Shown piece after piece: positions 1-12,057 of a DNA stretch of 22,500 nt (position 1 is the first letter of the stretch; every line of letters starts with the position of its first letter). The notes under the pieces are model-generated. The model did not search any database. It was not told the origin of the DNA and worked only from the letters and a program-made list of their open reading frames with translations. The DNA comes from Neocallimastix lanati (nom. inval.) (Eukaryota > Neocallimastigomycota > Neocallimastigomycetes > Neocallimastigales > Neocallimastigaceae), in NCBI GenBank assembly GCA_016946835.1, contig JACVTC010000033.1, positions 1,195,001 to 1,217,500 on the forward strand, read 5' to 3'. A program made the position numbers and the translations under genes.

Positions 1-366
1 ATTATTTTATACAATAGGTTAATCTTTATTATATATTTTAATAATTAAATAATAACAAAGAAAAATTAATAATTTTTTATATTTATACTTATTTTTATCA
101 TCAATTATTAAATCAACATATTATCCATTATTCTATTTTATTTTATATCATATATATATTTTTATTTATTAATTTATTCAATACTAAAAGTATTATAGTT
201 ATTATTTTTCATTATTTTTATTTTTTTTTTTTTTTTTAAAAAAAAAGTTAAATACTAATTAATATAATAACCAAATAAATTAAAAATCATTTATAAATTA
301 TTCAAAAAAAAAAAAAAAAATTATTATTTTTTTAATCATAGTATGATTGTAAATATATATATATCA

Positions 367-402
<36 letters not shown>

Positions 403-1082
403 GTAAATAAATAAGAAAAATATATAAATCAAAAAAAAATTTAAATTTTTTTTTATAAATAATTCTTATATATATATATAATATATATTTAAAAATTTTT
501 AAAGAAAATGTTTCATGGGTATAGATTAATTTATTATAAAATTAAATTTAAAAATATTCCTGAACATAAAAAAAAGTACATTTATTAAGATTTTTTTTAA
601 AAAAAAAAAAAAAAAAAGTTTCTTTTTAATAATAATTAAAATACATATATTCAAACTTTAACATTTACATCAAGTAAATAATGATGATTTAATAAAAATA
701 AGATAAAAAATAAATAATAGTAGTAAAGTTTTATCTTGACTTTTCATAAGCTTTTTTTCTTTTTTATTTATTTTAAATAAAAAATCTTAATCTATTGTGG
801 ACTTCTTTTTTTATAATATAGCTATATGTTTAATATTAAAATGTATTTAAATATTATAATTAACACTAAATATAATGTTATAAATCTAAACTATTTTATT
901 GTTAATGTAATTATTTTTATTTTTATATATATATTTATATATAATTTTAAATTAAGAAACCTTAAAAAAGCCGTGATAATTATGAATAATTCAAAAATTT
1001 AAATATTACTGAATAAAAAGAAATCTAGTTATATTTTAAAACATAACTACATTATTATTAGAGCTTATCTTAAATTATTAAT

Positions 1083-1117
<35 letters not shown>

Positions 1118-1556
1118 AAAAAAAAAAAAAAAAATTTATCTACTGACAATGATTTTATAAAATTTTATTATGTACTTAAATATTCTCTTATAATTAAATA
1201 TATATTAATATTAAATATGCAAATTAATAATTATAGTATAATATTTTTATTAAAGTATATTATAATATTATAATAGAAATAGAAATTAACGAAAACTTAA
1301 CATTCTTTATTTAGCATAAATAATTATAAAATTAAAATTTTATGACTATCTATGCTTAAAAAAAAGAAAAGAAAAAAAAATAAAATAAAAATAATAATAA
1401 TAATAAAAATAAATATATATATTAATATATATATCATAAAAATATTATTATTTTAATATTATTATATATATATAATTATTTATTTTAAATTAATATTAAA
1501 TTAATATTCTTATATATATATATAATTATTTATTTTAATCATTATAGCCAAAATTT

Positions 1557-1589
<33 letters not shown>

Positions 1590-3050
1590 CAAATTATGAA
1601 AAACAAATTTTATAACTTATCTAAACTTTAATCTTTAAAATAATGGAATATTATTATTAAAGTTTATCTCGAATAATAATAACAATCAGTAATTTTTTAT
1701 ATTTTGAGATAAGATTATTTATTAATAACTTTGTATATTCAAAAATAATAAAATAAAGGGAAAAAAATAAAATAAAGGAAAAAAAAAATAAATGAAATAT
1801 AATAAACTTTTTTTTTTCTGACTTAATCCATAAAATTGATGTATTTAAAATGTATTTAAATTATTGATCAGTATTAGTATTAATATTATAGAATAACATA
1901 ATAAAGGCAAATATTTAAAATAAAAAAGTATGATAAAATAGAATAATTAGGGCAAATTCTATAAAAAAAATTTAATACAATAAAATTACATAATAATAAT
2001 AATAATAATAAAGTAAAATAAAAATATATATAATTATCCATAAATGTTTTTTTTTTCTTTTCCTTTTTTTTTTTTTTTTTTTACTATATTTATTTATTAA
2101 TAAAAAAAAATAATTAAATATTTATTCTTCAAAGTCCTCACATCACATCATTTTAAAATTCTAATCATTCATTATACAGACTTTTTCATTTTTATTTATT
2201 GATTTTTTTATTCATATTAACTGCCCTTTTTTGGGCTTTTTTTCTTTTTTTCTTTTGTGGTGATAGTCACAGAAATAATATTTAAATAATATATAAATAA
2301 TATATAAATAATAAATTTCATTTTATAGATTATTTCAAGGATTCATCCATATTTTTTAATCTATTTATTATTAAATAAAGTTTTATAATTAATTTATATT
2401 AATTTATATTTATTTATTTTTTTTTTACACTTTAACTTTAATGGAATTTTTTGTCTATAATCATATGATTTTCAGTCTGTGGGAAAATATATAATTATTG
2501 ACTTTTTTTATTAAAATGAAATAAAATAAATGAATATATTATATATAAACAGATAAATAAATAGTACATAAATAATAAATAAATAATATATAAATAAACT
2601 AATAATAGTTGTAATATCCATATTTCCATATTTATCTATTATATGGTGATAACTAACTATTATTATATATTTTAAATAATAACAAATATTTATAAAAGAT
2701 TTATGAAAGGACTAAAGCATTTTTTTTTTCTTTTGTTTTATATTTATTTTTTATTAATATTTAGATGAAATACACAATCATCTCTTGCAATACCTTTCTT
2801 TAATATATTTATATCACTTGTAAATATATTTTGATAATTTTATTACTAATTTTCATATTTGATGTGGACTTTATTGATTGTTGTATCAACATTTTAGTAT
2901 ATATTTTATTATATATATATACATTTTTTTTTTTTTTTTTAGCTTATACTTTAAAAATAGGATGATTTTAGATGAAGCTTGTTGTAAATAAAGATCCAAT
3001 GAAATGTGTGATATACCATATGAAATTTGAAATATAGTTTATAAATAATT
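1..3050. other. AT-rich gene-poor DNA
   Basis: No gene was recognised here. The stretch consists of A and T runs (for example long T tracts near 1088-1113 and 1561-1589), (AAAT)n at about 366-415, and short TA repeats. A 27-codon reading frame at 508-588 (+) and some less repetitive sequence near 2760-2900 have mixed codon-like composition, but I could not tie either to a family. A compact GC hairpin lies at 2223-2236. Confidence 0.7.
2223..2243 (+). other. GCCC-T6-GGGC hairpin followed by T7
   Basis: A perfect 4-bp GC stem (GCCC at 2223-2226, GGGC at 2233-2236) closes a six-T loop and is followed at once by seven T. The shape resembles a bacterial intrinsic terminator. In a eukaryotic nucleus the T run could instead end an RNA polymerase III transcript. 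No RNA gene was recognised upstream, so the role is unknown. Confidence 0.3.
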
Positions 3051-3290
3051 AAATAAATAAATAATAAATAATAAATAATAAATAATAAATAAATAATAAA
3101 TAATAAATAAATAATAAATAATAAATAATAAATAATAAATAAATAATAAATAATAAATAAATAATAAATAATAAATAATAAATAATAAATAAATAATAAA
3201 TAATAAATAAATAATAAATAATAAATAAATAAATAATAAATAAATATAAATAAATAATAAATAAATAATAATAAATAAATATGAATATTT
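3051..3290. repeat. 50-bp higher-order AT satellite
   Basis: The array is built from two words, AAAT and AAATAAT. They alternate in a fixed order: four AAATAAT, one AAAT, two AAATAAT, one AAAT. This gives a 50-bp unit. Three units at 3061-3110, 3111-3160 and 3161-3210 are identical, and the order breaks down after about 3230. The long minus-strand reading frame over it, rich in Tyr, Leu, Phe and Ile, is a by-product of the repeat and not a gene. Confidence 0.9.
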
Positions 3291-3299
3291 ATATACATA

Positions 3300-4735
3300 T
3301 TAAAATTTGTTTTTATAGAAAATACTAAAAGAATGAAATGGTTATAAATTACAAATTAGGTCTTATTAATTATATATTTTATTCTATTCTATTCTATTAT
3401 AAATAATAATAAAAATTGGATTTGTTTACTTTAAGATTTATTTTTTATTTTCTATATTATCTATTAATAATTGGCATGTGAAAATTTATTTATTTCATAT
3501 ATCAATACATTTAATTTAATTATTAAAATTTATTAAAATTAATTTATTTATTTAAATTTAGTTAAAGTTTATTTAAATTTTTAGCAATTTATTTAAATTT
3601 TAATATTTTTTTTTTTTCATCTTTTTGTGGTTATTTTGTGTTGTAATTTTTTAATTTCATTGGATAAAAAAAAAATCATCATCAATAATAATAATAAAAA
3701 AAATTATTCTTATTATTAGTTTATTATTATTATTTTTTGTATATTTTTCATCAATTTTTCTAATTCTGTAAACTCAAAACAAAGAAATCATCATTGATAA
3801 ATATGGATAATATAACATATATGATCTATATAACTATGGAAGGATTAAATAAGAAAAAATTATTTTCGAAATAAAAAAAAAGATTTCTTAATTACAACTA
3901 TAATTCTTATTAATTATAAAATAGTTATGGATAAGTTTTTATTATTTCAATCCAAAAAAAAAAAAAAATAATAGAATTATTATTATTTCAAAATGAAGTA
4001 GTATCAAAATTAAAATTAATATAAAAAATCACTTCATAAAATTTTATCCAATAATCTTTTAATTTTTTAATTATAAATTTTTTTTTTACAGTTAATTTAA
4101 TATTGATAAAAAATAGTATTATTAATATTTATATTAGTAATATTCATACTATTAATATTAATTAATATTAATAATACTTTAAATACTAGTAATATTCATA
4201 TAAATATTCATTCATATAAATTTATATATGAACGATTAATGTTAATAATACAATTATAAATAGCTAATAAATAGTTAACAAATATTACATTTCAATATAT
4301 AATATGTAGTAATAGAATTTAACCTACAATAAAAGGATTTCTTATAATTATAAAATCAATAAAAAGTAATGAAAAATAAATAATAAATAAAAAATTTTGT
4401 GGTGGTGGTGGTGGTAAGTATAAAAATTATTTTTATCTCATGTTTTGTTAAAAATTTATAAATCCTTTTTAATAATATATTATATAATATACTATTATTT
4501 GAAATAAATAAAAATGATGTATTTATTTTATTAGATATTATATTATATTATATTATATTATATTATATTATATTTTATAATTATAGTTATAAAAAAAGTT
4601 CATGGAAATCAAATGAATATTTTTATACTTTTTCAATTTTATGTTTTATTAATTATAAATGTTCAACAATTAGATTGATGAATTATTTTTTCATGGTTTT
4701 TAAACATTATAAATGAATAAGATATAATTTTGTAT
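3300..4735. other. AT-rich intergenic DNA
   Basis: No gene was recognised. Visible items are (TATTC)n near 3378-3398, a small (GTG)n tract at 4399-4415 running into GGTAAGT, and (TATTA)n at about 4536-4574. Stops are dense in all frames. Confidence 0.65.
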
Positions 4736-4739
4736 ATTT

Positions 4740-4915
4740 TATAATCTAATATTGAAGTGGTATACTTTTATATTTTATAATCCAATGATAAAGTAGTTCT
4801 ACTTGTATAGTTTAAAATCTAACAACAAAGTAGTAATATTTTTTTTAAAATCTAACAACAAAGTAGTAATATTTTTTTTAAAATCTAACAACAAAATAGT
4901 AATATTTTTTTAACT
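4740..4915. repeat. 33-bp tandem repeat
   Basis: Three near-identical 33-bp copies begin with AAAATCTAACAACAAAGTAG at 4814, 4847 and 4880; the third has one change (AAAATAG). Two older, diverged copies can be traced upstream at about 4740-4812 (TATAATCTAATATTGAAGTGG and TATAATCCAATGATAAAGTAG), with slightly longer spacing. The order suggests the array grew at its right-hand end. Confidence 0.8.
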
Positions 4916-5444
4916 TTTATTTATTTATTTATTTTATTATTTATAGAATTTGTGGATTATTTATTTTTATTTATAAAAAAAAACTAATTTTTTTTTTAAA
5001 CTTACCATCTTGAGTCACAAAAACTTTTATTATTAATTAAAGTTTATATTAAATTTTTAATCGATAAGTTTAATATTGTTTTTTTAATTTTTTTTATATT
5101 AATTTTTTTTATATTAATTTTTAATAAATATTCTAATTTTATTATATATTTTTTATATTTTTATATTATAAAATAAATTGATACAAAAATAAAAAAAAAA
5201 TTTGGATTACAATCAGAATCAGAAAAGCAAATTACATTTAAATAAATGATCCATATAAATAATATATGATAGAATATATTTATAAATATTAAAAATAATA
5301 TTTAAAATAGATTGGAAAAAAAATTTTTTTATTTTATTATAAATTATTTAAATAATATTTATATAATTCAATACTACTATGAATATATAATAATAATATT
5401 TAAAATATATTCTTTATTAACAATTTTTCATATTAATATAAACA

Positions 5445-5449
5445 AATTA

Positions 5450-5496
<47 letters not shown>

Positions 5497-5501
5497 ATCA
5501 A

Positions 5502-5548
<47 letters not shown>

Positions 5549-5625
5549 AAATAAATAATAAATAAATAATAACTAAATAAATAAATAATATATTTATATA
5601 TATACAATTTATTAAATAAATAAAT
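5445..5625. repeat. (AAAT)n microsatellite
   Basis: An almost uninterrupted run of the tetranucleotide AAAT with rare changes (AATC, AAAC, AAT). It gives open minus-strand frames of the Leu-Phe-Ile-Tyr type in two phases; neither is a gene. Confidence 0.9.
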
Positions 5626-5639
5626 AAACATATATTAGT

Positions 5640-6736
5640 ATTAAATGAATAATGATTCATAATAAATATTAATTATATATATATTTAAAAAAAAAAAAAA
5701 GGAAAAAGTAAAAAAAAAATATAAAAAAAAGTTTAAAGTATTTTTTTTCTTAAAAAAAAATTATACTTAGATTATTCCTTTATTTTATATTACTTTTTTT
5801 TTTTTTTATTTTAAATTAAAAGTAATAATAATAATAATACAATAGAAACTTTAAAAATACATTTTTTTTTTTTTCTTTCTATTAAATTTAAAAGGTTTAA
5901 TGTAATTGGGATTAGACGCTTAGTGGAAAAGTAGTATAATATATATAGAAAAAAAATTACATTTATAAAAAATATAGAAAAAAAGATATACATAATAACA
6001 AATAATAATATGAAATTAAACTAAAAAAAAAAAAAAAAGAAAATAAACAAGCAAACAAGTAAAAAGAACATAAGAAATTATTTAATTATATATTATTCAA
6101 AAGAATTATCGTCATTACGTATTATAAATTTCATAAGCATCAAACTAATTTGCATTTCGATATATTAAATTCAAAGCTTTTTTTATTTTATTGTTAAAAT
6201 ATTGATAATTATTTTTAATTTTGAAATAGAAGGGGTTTTTTTTATGAATATAATAAATTAAGTTGAAAAAAAAGTAAAAAAGAGAAAAAAAAAAAGAATT
6301 AAATATATAATAAATATTCAGGTAGGAATAAATAACAATTCATCATATTTAATATTTTATTTAGTTTTTCAATTATATATATTTATAAATTAAATTACGA
6401 ACAAAAAATATATATATTAATGCTTGAAAAAAGAATTATTAAAAAATTGAAATATTTATCAATAAAAATTGATAATTAATAGTAAACATAATTATATACA
6501 TTATTTTATTTACTATTAACATCAATATTAAATAGAAAATGTAAAAAAAAAAAAAAGTAATAAAAAAGAATAATAAATATATTTATTTTTTTTATTATAA
6601 GAAATAATTAATTAAAAAAACATATAATATATTAAGAAATAGAAAAATTATAAATAAATTTTAAAGAAAATAATATTTTTATTAATAAAAATGAATAAAA
6701 AAAATATATATATTAATTCAAATTTAAATTATTTTG

Positions 6737-6777
<41 letters not shown>

Positions 6778-6910
6778 TATATAACCATAGTAAAAAATAG
6801 TAAAAATAAATTTATTTAAATTTACTATTATTATATAAAAAAATAGACTTTATAATAAATATAAGTAAATATTTAAGTTTAAAAATATTTTTTGAAATTT
6901 CTTAGAAATT

Positions 6911-6941
<31 letters not shown>
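5640..6941. other. Upstream region of the DDHD gene
   Basis: AT-rich DNA. Two short tracts have more mixed composition: 5881-5935 (a plus-strand open stretch) and 6100-6180 (a minus-strand open stretch with one stop). Neither could be assigned, and they may be decayed exons. A 31-base A run (6912-6942) ends in the start codon of the gene downstream. No promoter element can be told apart from the general A/T background. Confidence 0.5.
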
Positions 6942-6944
<3 letters not shown>

Positions 6945-9900
6945 CCAGGTATAAGAAATAGTGTCATACAAAAAATTAATAAAAATCAAAACCTTAGTAA
7001 GGATAATAACAAAGAAATAGAACGTAAAGTAGAAAGAAAGAAAAAAAAATATATATATATATATATATATTAAAATTTTAATTTTTTTAATAAAAAATTT
7101 TTTTTATTATAATTTCGAAAATTTATTATAAAATAAAGTTAATAATATAATATTAAAATTTTTTTTTTAAAAAAAATTTAAACTAAAAGTATTATTAATT
7201 ATTATAAAAAATTTGTATAATTAAATTTAATAGCAACCGTAGATTTTTTAGTTTTTGTCGTTCATGGTGTAGGTGAAGCAAAAAAACATAGTAAAAAAGG
7301 TATCATTGATATTTTAAGGATATATATTATAAAATAATTATATATATATATTTTTCATATACTTTATTTACAATATATTAAAATATATATCAATATATTT
7401 TTATATACTATATTTATAATAATATTAAAATATATTTATATTATTTTCATTGAATAAATAAAAAAGTAAAACAATGGGAGGAATATGCTAAAGAGTATAT
7501 AAAAGCGGAATATGGTGAACAATACACTGTTCATTTTATTGCTATAAGTAAATATAATTATTGTTTTAATATAAAAAATTAATAAAATAATTTATTTTAT
7601 CTTTATTTCTATTTTATTTTATTTTATTTTTTTTTATAAATTGTATATTTTTCTATGAAACCTGAAAACTTTTTTTTTTTATTTTTATTTTTAATAATAT
7701 TTTTAATAAATATAATATTAATCATATATTTTAATCTATTTAATTATAGGATGGCACGATGAATTACACGATCTTGATACTGTTAAGTAAGCCAAAAATA
7801 TTTAATATTATTTATTACATTCATTACATTATTGTTTAAATATAACTATAATGAAATACTAAATTATTTTTTTTTATTTTTATTTTTATTTTTTTTATTT
7901 TTATTTAATAATATATATATATATATTTGAAATTATAAATTATTGTATATCATAACAAATAAAGACGTTTAAATACTATTTTGTTAGATTCATGTCCAGC
8001 CATTCGTTCTATGTCAAACAATTTTATGGGAGATACTCTTTTTTATGTAATGAATTAATAAGAAAAATAAATTTATTTTTTAATAATAATTTTTATTTTT
8101 TTTTTATTTATTTTTTTTTTATTTATATTTTTTTATTTATTTTTTTTTATTTTATTATTTTTTTTTTTTTTATTTTAAAATAATTACATAATATTTACCA
8201 TTTAATTAACATTTGATTCATTATATAAAAATAATTTATTTATAATTTATCATCAAATTTGATAATATTAAAAACATATATATAAAGTTTACTTCATATC
8301 ATGGTCAAAGAATTATTTCAGCCGTGGCTGATCTAATGAATAATGCATATAATGAATATTTAAGTACTCATCCAGATTTTAAAGGAAAAGTTATTCTATT
8401 TGGACATTCTTTAGGTGGTGTAATTTTATATGATATAATTGTAAATCAAGATTTTAAAAGATTGGAAAAATTTAGAGCATATAATAAATCAGAACCAAAA
8501 GAAAAAGAAATGAATACTGATGGTTATATGAGCCCATCCAACAATACCTTTTTAAATGTAAATAATATGGGCTATGGAGGTCAAACTTCAGGATCAGAAG
8601 AAATCTATACAACAAATGATTTCAGTAATATGAGTAATATAAGCAATTTATCAAATACTAATACGAATACGAATACCAATACCAATACCAATACCAATTC
8701 ATCCAATTATTCTGATAATAATAGCTTTGACAGTGAAAATTTAATGGAAAATCCAACAGAAAGAAAGTTTTATTTTGGTAGTGAGGATATCGCTTTTCCA
8801 ACTATTAATTTTTATCCAGAGTATTTATTTGCATGTGGTTCTTCAATTAGTGCTGCTATGATTATGCGCTGTCAGTATTATCAGGACTATCATTTACCGG
8901 AACATATCGTTTTTCAAAATATTTTTAATCGTACCGATCCATTTGCCTTTCGTTATGAACCTATGGTAGATCCAAAATTTCAAAATATTAAACCTATTCT
9001 TATTAAGAATATTAATATTAATAATAGTATCATTAATACTTTAAATAATAGTAATGATAGTCATGACTCTTCTCTTACTTCTTCTCGCAGTATAAATGGT
9101 AATCAATCCATTTTTGATAGCCTTAGAGAACGCATCTCCAATAGAATTAATCAAAAAACTGATAAAGATAGAAGTCGTAGTTTATCACTACCACCAACAA
9201 AATTATCTTCCATTTCTAAAAATGAAAAGTCTTCCCAAGATTTAAATCAAACCAAAGAAAAATTACAACAAAGTTCTATTGATATTATCATTAATTCAAA
9301 GGAAAATAATAATAATAATGATAATAATAATGATAATAACAACAACAACAACAATAATAATAATTATAGCAATAATAATGATAATAATAACGATAATAAT
9401 AATAATAATAATAATGATAAAAATAATAATAAAGATATTTCTATGCTTTCCTCAAAATCAACTCAATCATCTAATATAAATGGTGATTCTAATACCACAA
9501 TACGTCCAACGATCGTAATTTCACCTTTATTAGAACAATCTGAAAAGGAAGATGGTAATGATAATAAGATGGACTCTCATAATAGTATTCATAATGATAT
9601 CAATGAATCATTAGGTAGGAAGAAGTCCAAAAGATTAAGAGATAGTTTATTTAGTAAAGTTACACATTTTTTCTCCCAAGGTAGTAGTGGTAGTGATGGT
9701 GAAAGTCATCGTAGTCAAAGTAAGACAAGATCTATTCATTCAAGCCATTCCAATTCTCATATCAGTATTTCTACTATGAATTCTACTTTTGTTCCAACTC
9801 TTACGAGTAAATCACCTGTACAAGAACCAGAATCTATGAATGCTGATGTTGTAAATCCAATTCATAGTTCCTCTGATACAGTAGCTTCTAATAAATCTAA

Positions 9901-10278
9901 GGTTCATAAGAAAAGAAAAACCAAGCATTTTAGTAGTTCGATTTTATATAATAGTAGTAGTGATAATAATAGTAGTGATAGTAGCAGTAGTAGTATTAGT
10001 AAACGTAAGAAGAGGAGTTCACTTTTTAATAAGAAAATTACTAATCAATCATCAGATAGTATGGAAATTACCAATATACCATTACCTGATGGACAAGTAG
10101 CTATTGAACATCATCCCTTATTAAAGCATAGAATTGATTATGTACTTCAAGAAAATATTTCAGATGTTATTAAGGGTAGTTATGTTACTGCTTTGGGTGC
10201 TCATACTTCCTATTGGTAAATATGAAAAAATTAATCATAAAAAAAATATTATAATTAATTGATTGTTATATATTTTGT

Positions 10279-10319
<41 letters not shown>

Positions 10320-10567
10320 ATATTATTATTAATATTATATTAATTATTATATTAAACTGAATTATATTTATATAAAATATATAATATTATAATATAATAT
10401 CTATTTCAAATAAATATATTTATTATTATAAAATTTAATAATAATATATTTATTTTATTTATAGGCAAAATCGATTATTAATTTATCATATAATGAAAAC
10501 TATAATTACTAAAACTGAATATGAAAAAAGTCAACAAAATGAAGCTCTTCCTTCACCATTAATGTAG
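6942..10567 (+). CDS. DDHD-domain phospholipase A1-like protein
   Basis: Seven exons: 6942-7023, 7234-7299, 7467-7547, 7750-7786, 7965-8046, 8288-10215, 10465-10567. All introns are GT..AG and all phases fit, giving 792 residues. The protein belongs to the intracellular phosphatidic-acid-preferring phospholipase A1 family (DDHD1, DDHD2, SEC23IP, yeast Ddl1). Visible marks are FVVHGVGE (residues 35-42), RWHDELH (77-83), and the nucleophile elbow GHSLGG with Ser157 in GxSxG form. The DDHD domain starts near residue 277. Its first Asp is D333 (RTDPFAFRYEP), its second D733 (RIDYVLQE) and its His H755 (GAHTSYW). About 370 low-complexity residues split the domain: an Asn/Asp run near 456-500 and a Ser-rich tract near 672-690. 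A Thr-Asn repeat lies near 241-255. The fourth family Asp is not seen after SYW. By family, it probably hydrolyses phospholipids at secretory or organelle membranes. No signal peptide or membrane segment is visible. The A-rich start context and family fit of exon 2 support the chosen start. Confidence 0.9.
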
Positions 10568-10656
10568 AATTTTTTTTTTTTAATTAGATGTTAAAAATCT
10601 TTTATATAATAATAATAACATTTATTATATAGAAATCTATCACTATCAATAGTGGA

Positions 10657-10687
<31 letters not shown>

Positions 10688-10890
10688 TATTTTATATAAT
10701 AATAATTATATTTATTATATAGAAATCTATCACTATCTATAGTGGAAAAAAATTTTACATAACAAAATAAAACCTTACTATCTTATAGATTAAAAAAAAA
10801 AAAAAAAAAATAGAGAGAATTTTTTTTTTTTTTTTTGTTATCCTTTCCGATCATCCTAATAATTAAGTTTTATAATATAGAGTAATCAAA
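10568..10890 (+). repeat. Duplicated hairpin block in 3' flank
   Basis: Just after the stop codon at 10567, a block of at least 50 bp occurs twice, 90 bp apart: 10601-10655 and 10691-10745. The two differ at only a few bases. Each copy contains GAAATCTATCACTATC followed by ATAGTGG, so the DNA reads CACTAT-xx-ATAGTG. In RNA this would form a 5-bp stem with a four-base loop. The middle bases differ (CA versus CT) while both arms are kept. A (TA)n run separates the copies. The block probably lies in the 3' untranslated region or polyadenylation zone of the DDHD gene; that placement is inferred. Confidence 0.7.
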
Positions 10891-11041
10891 ACAAAAAAAT
10901 AAATAAATAAAAAAAAAAAAAAAAAAAAAAAAAAAAGATAAAAAAATAAAATAAAAATAAAAATAAAATAAATAAGTAAATAAAAATAAATAAAAATAAA
11001 AATAAAATAAATAAATAAAAAAGAACGAATAAGTAAATAAA

Positions 11042-11139
<98 letters not shown>

Positions 11140-11145
11140 TATATT
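10890..11145. repeat. (AAAT)n and (AAT)n microsatellites
   Basis: A-rich DNA with (AAAT)n at about 10896-11060 passes into an (AAT)n run at about 11057-11139. Minus-strand frames made of Ile or Tyr runs come from the repeat and are not genes. Confidence 0.9.
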
Positions 11146-11566
11146 GAATAAAAAAAAAATAAAATAAAACAAGCAAAAATTATATATATTATAGAAAAAA
11201 GATATAGTATTTAAAAACAAAAACAAATAAACCAATGATACAAAATAAAAATATGTATATACATATAAATTTAATAATACAATGTATATATATATATAAA
11301 ACAGAGAAATAATTTTTTTTTTATTTTTTTTTAAAATAAAGAAAAAAATAAAATAAAATAATAATAAAAGTAAAAATAAAAATTTATAAAAGAAAATAAT
11401 AATATTTCTAACATAAAAGAATTAATATATATTAAATTAATTCATTTATCTTAATTAAGTATCAATCACATATAATTCAAAATTCTTTCAAAAGTATGAA
11501 TAAAATCTATATTTTAAATATATATATATATGTGTGTGTGTGTGTATTTAAATAGAGTAAATAAGA
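11146..11566. other. AT-rich spacer with a (TG)n tract
   Basis: No gene seen. The only distinct item is a (TG)n microsatellite at 11531-11545 following a (TA)n run. Confidence 0.7.
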
Positions 11567-11779
11567 TTAAGAACATTGTTTATAATTAACAATGTACTTA
11601 ATATAAATCAATTTCCTGGTATTGCCCTCAAAGAAAGAATAAGCCAATTGGTAGATGGTTTCTGTATCCTTAATTTTAGCCATTTTGATGAAATTGTTAA
11701 AGTCAATATACTACGCGACAACTTCTTTCTTTTTATAGGTTTCTAAAAGAGGAAGAACGCTGAGGATGTAATAGTCCAT
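11567..11779 (-). pseudogene. Decayed small gene, perhaps EF-hand
   Basis: A 71-codon minus-strand frame starts at ATG 11779 and ends at TAA 11567-11569, broken by one in-frame TAG after residue 22. Its base composition is visibly richer in G and C than the flanks. The part after the stop contains YIDFNNFIKMAKIKDTETIY followed by QLAYSFFEGN. This recalls the 'G-x-IDF-x-EF ... I-x-x-AF-x-x-FD' layout of calmodulin/centrin EF-hand proteins, but the acidic loop residues are mostly lost. The EF-hand assignment is weak. It is too short and broken to work. Confidence 0.35.
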
Positions 11780-11814
11780 AATTATTTGATTATTATTATT
11801 ATTATTATTATTGT

Positions 11815-11816
<2 letters not shown>

Positions 11817-11852
<36 letters not shown>
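11817..11852. repeat. Long T homopolymer
   Basis: A run of about 36 T follows an (ATT)n tract. Such a length is prone to assembly or replication slippage, so the exact count may not be reliable. Confidence 0.85.
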
Positions 11853-11856
<4 letters not shown>

Positions 11857-11940
11857 ATAATGTATTGTTATTGCTTGCTTATTTACTATCACAGTATATG
11901 CTATCTATCTTATTTTTTCATTAGTATAATTATTTCCTTT

Positions 11941-11994
11941 ATGTCTTTCCTGGATGAGCCCAAAATTTTTGGTTCGTTATTAAAGGAATTTTGA
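11941..11994 (+). pseudogene. Short unrecognised coding scrap
   Basis: A 17-residue frame, MSFLDEPKIFGSLLKEF, starts at ATG 11941 and ends at TGA. The nearby composition is mixed and non-repetitive, unlike normal spacer here. I do not recognise it. It may be the broken start of a gene whose remains continue at 12058 or of the polymerase relic further on. Confidence 0.25.
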
Positions 11995-12057
11995 TGATTT
12001 TTTACTTAATTATACTAATATTAGTTAAGATTCTTTTATTTATTTAAAATAAATAAA

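Noticed and set aside
508-588. 27-codon frame starting MFHGYRLIYYKIKF
   Set aside because: Codon-like composition, but too short and unmatched to claim as a gene.
2951-3298. 115-codon minus-strand frame
   Set aside because: Produced by the AAAT/AAATAAT satellite; only Leu, Phe, Ile and Tyr, with no protein-like composition.
4399-4419. (GTG)n tract running into a perfect GGTAAGT donor
   Set aside because: No open coding frame leads into it, so an exon end cannot be supported.
5428-5660. Two overlapping minus-strand frames of 67 and 75 codons
   Set aside because: Both read the (AAAT)n run in different phases.
5811-5993. 60-codon minus-strand frame
   Set aside because: Mostly A/T homopolymer translation; no family resemblance.
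7992-8183. 63-codon plus-strand frame
   Set aside because: Starts inside lipase exon 5 and reads on through the GT donor at 8047 into a T-rich intron.
9279-9479. 66-codon plus-strand frame rich in Ile
   Set aside because: Shadow of the Asn-repeat part of the lipase gene in another frame.
10870-11235. Minus-strand frames of Ile and Tyr runs
   Set aside because: Translation of (AAT)n and (AAAT)n repeats.
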